NCBI RefSeq assembly: GCF_900455735.1
Contig: NZ_UAUI01000011.1
Span: forward strand, 434,001 to 498,000
Direction of reading: 5' to 3'
Origin: Rhodococcus wratislaviensis
Lineage (GTDB): Bacteria; Actinomycetota; Actinomycetes; Mycobacteriales; Mycobacteriaceae
DNA: 64,000 bases
Below the pieces are notes generated by a model. The model ran no database searches. It worked only from the letters and a program-made list of their open reading frames with translations, and had not been told where the DNA came from. Position numbers and translations under genes: made by a program. This document shows, piece after piece, positions 60,618-64,000 of this stretch. Each line of letters begins with the position of its first letter. Within the stretch, counting starts at the first letter, position 1.

Positions 60618-61465
60618 CTCCCGGAGTCCGCATCGCGCAGCACCCGCGCCGCACCGGCGAACGTCCGCACCTGCCGGTCGTCCCAGACATGGGCAGGCAC
60701 ACCACCGCCCAGCAGTGTGCGGACGAGCGCGGGGTCGTCGCCGATCGGCACGTCGCTGCCCGCGATCACGATGTTGCCGTAACGGCGGCCCTTGAGCATG
60801 GCCGGGTCGGCGATCACCGTGGTGTGCGGAAACACGCTGCCGATGGTCGCCGCCTCCCGGCGCGCCAGGACGAGGTCGCGGGTGTCGCCGCAGTTGACCG
60901 CGTAGATCCCGCCGGGTGCCAGCACTCGTCGCACGTGGCCGGTGAACTCCGACGTCGTCAGCGGCGCCGGGGTCGTGTTGCCCGCGAACACGTCGCGCAC
61001 GATCAGGTCGCGGGTGGACTCCGTCAGCGTCTCGGTGACCGCCCGCGCCTCACCCACCCGCAGTCGCAGCAGTGGGGCCCGGGGCAGGTCGAACCAGTCG
61101 CGCACCAACTCCGCGAGTCTGCCGTCGAGTTCGACCACCACCTGCCGGGCGTCCGGATACGTCGCGGCGAGATGGCGGGCCAGTGAGCAGGCGCCGCCAC
61201 CGAGGTGCAGAGCCCGCACCCGCTGGTCCGTTCCCCAGTGCGACGCGACCAGTTCGGCGATCCACCGCATGTACTCGAAATCGAGGTGCGTGGGATCCGA
61301 CAGGTCGATGTGGGAACTCTCGACCCCGTTCACCTTCAGCACCCAGCCGTGCGGATTGAGGTGATCCTCGGTGAGTTCGCACGTGCCCGTGTCGATCGGG
61401 TACACGCCGGCGACGGGACCCCCGTCCGTTGTCCGGGCAGCCCGACCGCCGCGCTGCCTGCCCAT
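60614..61465 (-). CDS. Spermidine synthase-like methyltransferase-fold protein
   Basis: 283 aa. LHLGGGACSLARHLAATYPDA and VVELDGRLAELVRDWFD mark the SAM/dcSAM-binding Rossmann fold; LRLRVGEARAVTE and DLIVRDVFAG follow. The N terminus resembles actinobacterial fused spermidine synthase-like proteins without membrane part. Residues that bind putrescine are not clear, so the product is uncertain. Convergent with the permease. Confidence 0.78.
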   Translation of the reverse strand: MGRQRGGRAARTTDGGPVAGVYPIDTGTCELTEDHLNPHGWVLKVNGVESSHIDLSDPTHLDFEYMRWIAELVASHWGTDQRVRALHLGGGACSLARHLAATYPDARQVVVELDGRLAELVRDWFDLPRAPLLRLRVGEARAVTETLTESTRDLIVRDVFAGNTTPAPLTTSEFTGHVRRVLAPGGIYAVNCGDTRDLVLARREAATIGSVFPHTTVIADPAMLKGRRYGNIVIAGSDVPIGDDPALVRTLLGGGVPAHVWDDRQVRTFAGAARVLRDADSGS

Positions 61466-61585
61466 CGACCGTCTTCCCTACTGCTCGCACCGTCCGCTCG
61501 CGTCTGCTGCGAGAATCGTCCTCCCACGATACCGGGACGAGACACGGGTGACCTACCGTGGTGACGCGCACGAGAAGGGAAGACG

Positions 61586-61915
61586 ATGGAACCTCAGGAA
61601 GTCGACTTCGCGCACACCGAAGGCGCTGCGAAGCGACGTCGCGAGAAGGCGATGGGACTCGCGCGGTATGTGTGGGATCGCGGAATCAGCGGTCAGGAAC
61701 TCCTCGACCTCACCGACGGCACGCTGCGGAAACTCGCCCGGGAGGCCGGGTCGAACCCGCCCAGCACCATGGAGACGTGGCTGACCGTGGTCGAGTTGCT
61801 CGAGCAGAAATCGGCATGGGCGGAACGCCACCCCGACCATCCCGCCGCCACCCCGGCGCACCGGGACGAGAAGATCATGTGGGTCAAGCCGCCGATCGTC
61901 CCCTGGAACTCCTGA
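61586..61915 (+). CDS. Hypothetical small protein (109 aa)
   Basis: No family recognised. N-terminal charged helix (GAAKRRREKAMGLARYV), LTDGTLRKLAREAG (helix-turn-helix-like), and a proline-rich tail ending in WVKPPIVPWNS. GAAGGGAAG before ATG. Stops exactly where a long hairpin begins. Confidence 0.65.
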   Translation: MEPQEVDFAHTEGAAKRRREKAMGLARYVWDRGISGQELLDLTDGTLRKLAREAGSNPPSTMETWLTVVELLEQKSAWAERHPDHPAATPAHRDEKIMWVKPPIVPWNS

Positions 61916-61961
61916 CCCGTGAGTACTTGTTAACCGCGGGCGGTTAACAAGTACTCACGGG
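61916..61961. terminator. 22-bp perfect hairpin upstream of the B12 riboswitch
   Basis: Arms 61916-61937 and 61940-61961 exactly complementary with a 2-base loop; contains GTACTTGTTAACCGC. Starts the base after the preceding stop codon. Likely terminator, isolating the riboswitch-controlled operon. Confidence 0.8.
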
Positions 61962-61964
61962 CGT

Positions 61965-62095
61965 ATATGGTGTCCGAGGCCGTCCGTGCGGCCACGATCG
62001 GCGAGGGAACCCGGTGTGAATCCGGGGCTGACGCGCAACGGTAACGGTCCCCCGAGGGCCGGAGCCCGAATACTCCCGATTGAGTTCGGTGAATT
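61965..62095 (+). ncRNA. Cobalamin riboswitch
   Basis: The conserved core is present: GAACCCGGTGTGAATCCGGG then GCTGACGCGCAACGGTAA (B12 box) at about 62006-62053, and GAGCCCGAATAC at 62072-62083. It lies directly before a B12-type ABC importer. Cobalamin binding should repress expression, by ribosome-site occlusion or termination; the boundaries given are approximate. Confidence 0.88.
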
Positions 62096-62137
62096 CTCGG
62101 CTCCGCGACTGGGCCCTGATCAAGGAGTTCCCGCGCC

Positions 62138-63187
62138 ATGCGCATCTCGTTCCGGCAGACTTCTGCCGTCCTTTCCGCGGCATCCGTGCTACTCGTTTCC
62201 GGTTGTTCGTCGGCCGGCGACTCCCCCGCCACCGGGGAGACCGCCGCCTCGGATTCCTCCAGCTATCCGATGACCCTGGAGAACTGCGGGCACACGGTCA
62301 CCGTGGACGCGCCGCCGCAACGTGCGGTCTCCATGAATCAGGGCTCCACCGAGATCCTGCTCTCCCTCGGTCTGGCGGACCGGATGGTTGGCACCGCCAC
62401 CTGGACCGACCCCGTCCGCGACAACCTGGCCGCCGACAATGCGAAGGTTCCGCGACTCGCCGACAACAAACCGTCCCTCGAGGTGGTCCTCGACACCGAA
62501 CCCGATTTCGTGTCGGCGTCGTTCGGCGGCACCCTCGGGCCGGGCGGTGTGGCCGATCGCGACCAGTTCGACCAACTCGGTGTCCCCAGCTACCTGTCGC
62601 CGACCGACTGCGAAGGCAAGACGGACGAGAGCGTCAACGCCGACGGGGCGCGCACCGAACCGCTGCGCATCGACACGGTCTACGAGGAGATCCGCGAACT
62701 CGCCGCCATCTTCGACGTCCGCGACCGCGGCGAGGCGTTCGTCGCAAAATTGCAGCAGCGGTTCGACGCCGCCTCGCGTGAGGTCGAGGCCTCCGGGGTG
62801 TCGCTGGCGTACTGGTTCGCCGACACCAAGACCCCGTACATGGCGGGCTGCTGCGGATCCTCGGGCATCATCACCAACTCCGTGGGCGCCCAGAACATCT
62901 TCTCCGACACCACCAACGAGTGGCCGCAAGTCAGCTGGGAGAGCGTGCTCGACCGCGACCCGACCGCCCTCGTCCTCGCGGACCTCAGTCGCCGCAGCAT
63001 CGACGGCGACGCCCTCGACAGCAAGATCGCGTTCCTCGAGTCGAACCCGGTGACGCAGCGACTCACCGCAGTCCGGAACAAGCGGTACATCGTCGTCAAC
63101 GGCGCCGACCTCAATCCGTCGATCCGTACCGTCGACGGCGTGGAGAAGACGGCGGCCGCACTGAAGCAGTGGGGACCGGCGAACTGA
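62138..63187 (+). CDS. Cobalamin-type ABC transporter substrate-binding lipoprotein
   Basis: 349 aa. N-terminal lipoprotein signal with lipobox LVSGC (Cys 23-25 region). Domain motifs: ENCGHTVTVDAPPQRAVSM, STEILLSLGLADRMVG, then LAYWFADTKTPYMAGCCGSSGIIT and RYIVVNGADLNPSIR. A BtuF/FecB-like class III binding protein. Controlled by the cobalamin riboswitch, so B12 or a corrinoid is the likely ligand. AAGGAG before ATG 62138. Two bases separate it from the permease. Confidence 0.88.
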   Translation: MRISFRQTSAVLSAASVLLVSGCSSAGDSPATGETAASDSSSYPMTLENCGHTVTVDAPPQRAVSMNQGSTEILLSLGLADRMVGTATWTDPVRDNLAADNAKVPRLADNKPSLEVVLDTEPDFVSASFGGTLGPGGVADRDQFDQLGVPSYLSPTDCEGKTDESVNADGARTEPLRIDTVYEEIRELAAIFDVRDRGEAFVAKLQQRFDAASREVEASGVSLAYWFADTKTPYMAGCCGSSGIITNSVGAQNIFSDTTNEWPQVSWESVLDRDPTALVLADLSRRSIDGDALDSKIAFLESNPVTQRLTAVRNKRYIVVNGADLNPSIRTVDGVEKTAAALKQWGPAN

Positions 63188-63189
63188 CG

Positions 63190-64000
63190 TTGGCGGCAAC
63201 ACGGTTCGACTCCAGGTCGCTGCTCGCCGCGCTCCTCCTCGGCGGTGTGGTGGTGCTCGCGGCGTCGATCGCGGTCGTCATCACCCTCGGTCCGGCGAGC
63301 CTGTCGGTGGGCGACGTGTACGCGGTGGTCCTCGAGCACTTCGGTCTGGGCAGTTCGGGGGTGAGCCGGATCAAGGACGGCATCGTGTGGGAACTGCGCC
63401 TGCCGCGGACCCTCCTCGCGGCGGTGTGCGGCGCGGGCCTGGCATTGTGCGGGACGATCATGCAGTCGCTGCTGCGCAACCCGCTCGCCGACCCGTTCGT
63501 GCTCGGCATCTCGTCGGGCGCGTCCACCGGGGCGGTGCTCGTCGTCGTCCTCGGTCTCGGCGCCGGGGCGGTGTCGTTGTCTGCGGGCGCCTTCGCCGGG
63601 GCGGTGCTCTCGTTCACCCTGGTGATACTGCTGGCGACCGGTGCCGGCGGCGGCACATCCCGGGTGGTGCTCGCCGGGGTGGCCGGCACGCAACTCTTCT
63701 CCGCGTTGACGTCGTTCATCGTGATCTCGTCCGCCGACGCCGAGCAGACCCGCGGGGTGCTGTTCTGGCTGCTCGGTTCGCTGTCCGGGGCCGACTGGGC
63801 CGACGTGGCGCTCTGCGGGGCCGTCACCGCGATCGGGATCGGTGTCTGCCTCCTCACGTCCTCGGCACTGGACGCGTTCACGTTCGGGAACACCGCGGCC
63901 GCCTCACTGGGAGTGTCCGTGCGGTGGATCCGCCTCCTGCTGCTCACTGTGACCGCGCTGGTCACGGCGGCGCTCGTCAGCGCGGCGGGCGCGATCGGGT
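63190..64000 (+). CDS. FecCD/BtuC-type ABC permease (partial, cut by window end)
   Basis: At least 270 codons from a TTG at 63190; no stop in the window. IVWELRLPRTLLAAVCGAGLALCG and MQSLLRNPLADPFVLGISSGAS are the family signatures; SRVVLAGVAGTQLFSALTSF, WLLGSLSGADWADV and STAL-like SALDAFTFGNTAAASLGV follow. About seven membrane segments visible. The TTG start is inferred because it is 2 bases from the binding-protein stop. Next gene should be the ABC ATPase, outside the window. Confidence 0.88.
   Translation, partial: MAATRFDSRSLLAALLLGGVVVLAASIAVVITLGPASLSVGDVYAVVLEHFGLGSSGVSRIKDGIVWELRLPRTLLAAVCGAGLALCGTIMQSLLRNPLADPFVLGISSGASTGAVLVVVLGLGAGAVSLSAGAFAGAVLSFTLVILLATGAGGGTSRVVLAGVAGTQLFSALTSFIVISSADAEQTRGVLFWLLGSLSGADWADVALCGAVTAIGIGVCLLTSSALDAFTFGNTAAASLGVSVRWIRLLLLTVTALVTAALVSAAGAIG

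Noticed and set aside
1-64000. CRISPR arrays, insertion sequences, tRNA and rRNA genes, phage integrases
   Set aside because: None seen: no regularly spaced repeats, transposase motifs, tRNA cloverleaf or integrase catalytic patterns were recognised by eye.

Overview
The window is high-GC DNA that looks like a Rhodococcus chromosome (R. jostii/R. opacus type). Pointers to this are the many GTG starts, 4-base GTGA/ATGA gene overlaps, probable leaderless starts behind TANNNT boxes, F420-dependent oxidoreductases, a PknK-type kinase and a split (three-subunit) transhydrogenase. The species call is inference; no rRNA or tRNA gene was seen.

Layout. (1) 1-4.5 kb: a GntR and an IclR regulator, then a hydroxyacid-oxoacid transhydrogenase overlapping an MHS-type transporter, with a perfect CRP half-site pair (TGTGA-N6-TCACA) upstream. 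(2) 4.6-11.8 kb: sulfoacetaldehyde acetyltransferase (xsc) and a TauE/SafE permease on the minus strand; divergently, an IclR regulator, a CobS-like AAA+ ATPase, a CobT-like VWA protein and a phosphonatase-like HAD hydrolase. (3) 11.9-16.4 kb: pdxS translationally coupled to an APC permease, facing a second, very similar permease. (4) 16.5-19.9 kb: a PknK-like kinase/NTPase/LuxR protein. (5) 20-27.8 kb: a CoA-ester catabolic island: acyl-CoA synthetase, two small paralogous proteins and a quinone oxidoreductase on one strand; amidohydrolase, enone reductase and two SDRs on the other, with remnants of a thiolase and an acyl-CoA dehydrogenase. (6) 27.8-31 kb: pntAa, a coupled 49-codon ORF, pntAb, and a pntB truncated and joined to a 5'-truncated marR. 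(7) 31-37.4 kb: ArsR-controlled PRISE-type reductase, then mixed housekeeping genes (DUF72, GYD, LLM oxidoreductase, ABC1 kinase).

(8) 37.4-50.2 kb is the most unusual block, a Ter-type stress system. It has four TerD-family domains in three genes, a TerC-like membrane protein, three AIM24-family proteins, a coiled-coil protein, and a four-gene, 4-base-overlapping enzyme set (CitE-like lyase, PRTase-TRSP, StiP-type PRTase, HAD phosphatase). This matches the gene set proposed from comparative genomics to make an unknown nucleoside-like metabolite. (9) 50.3-53.2 kb: a small secreted protein, a hypothetical protein, a PPOX-fold protein and a two-RCK channel-like protein with a GPG filter.

(10) 53.2-60.6 kb: RidA, IclR, KDG-type kinase / PLP D-amino-acid dehydratase-like enzyme, D-aminoacylase, KDPG aldolase and GntP permease. 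Together these fit a route for N-acyl-D-glucosaminate or a similar sugar amino acid to pyruvate and glyceraldehyde-3-phosphate. (11) 60.6-64 kb: a spermidine-synthase-like protein, a small hypothetical protein, a 22-bp perfect hairpin, a cobalamin riboswitch, and a B12-type ABC importer (lipoprotein and the start of a FecCD permease cut by the window end).
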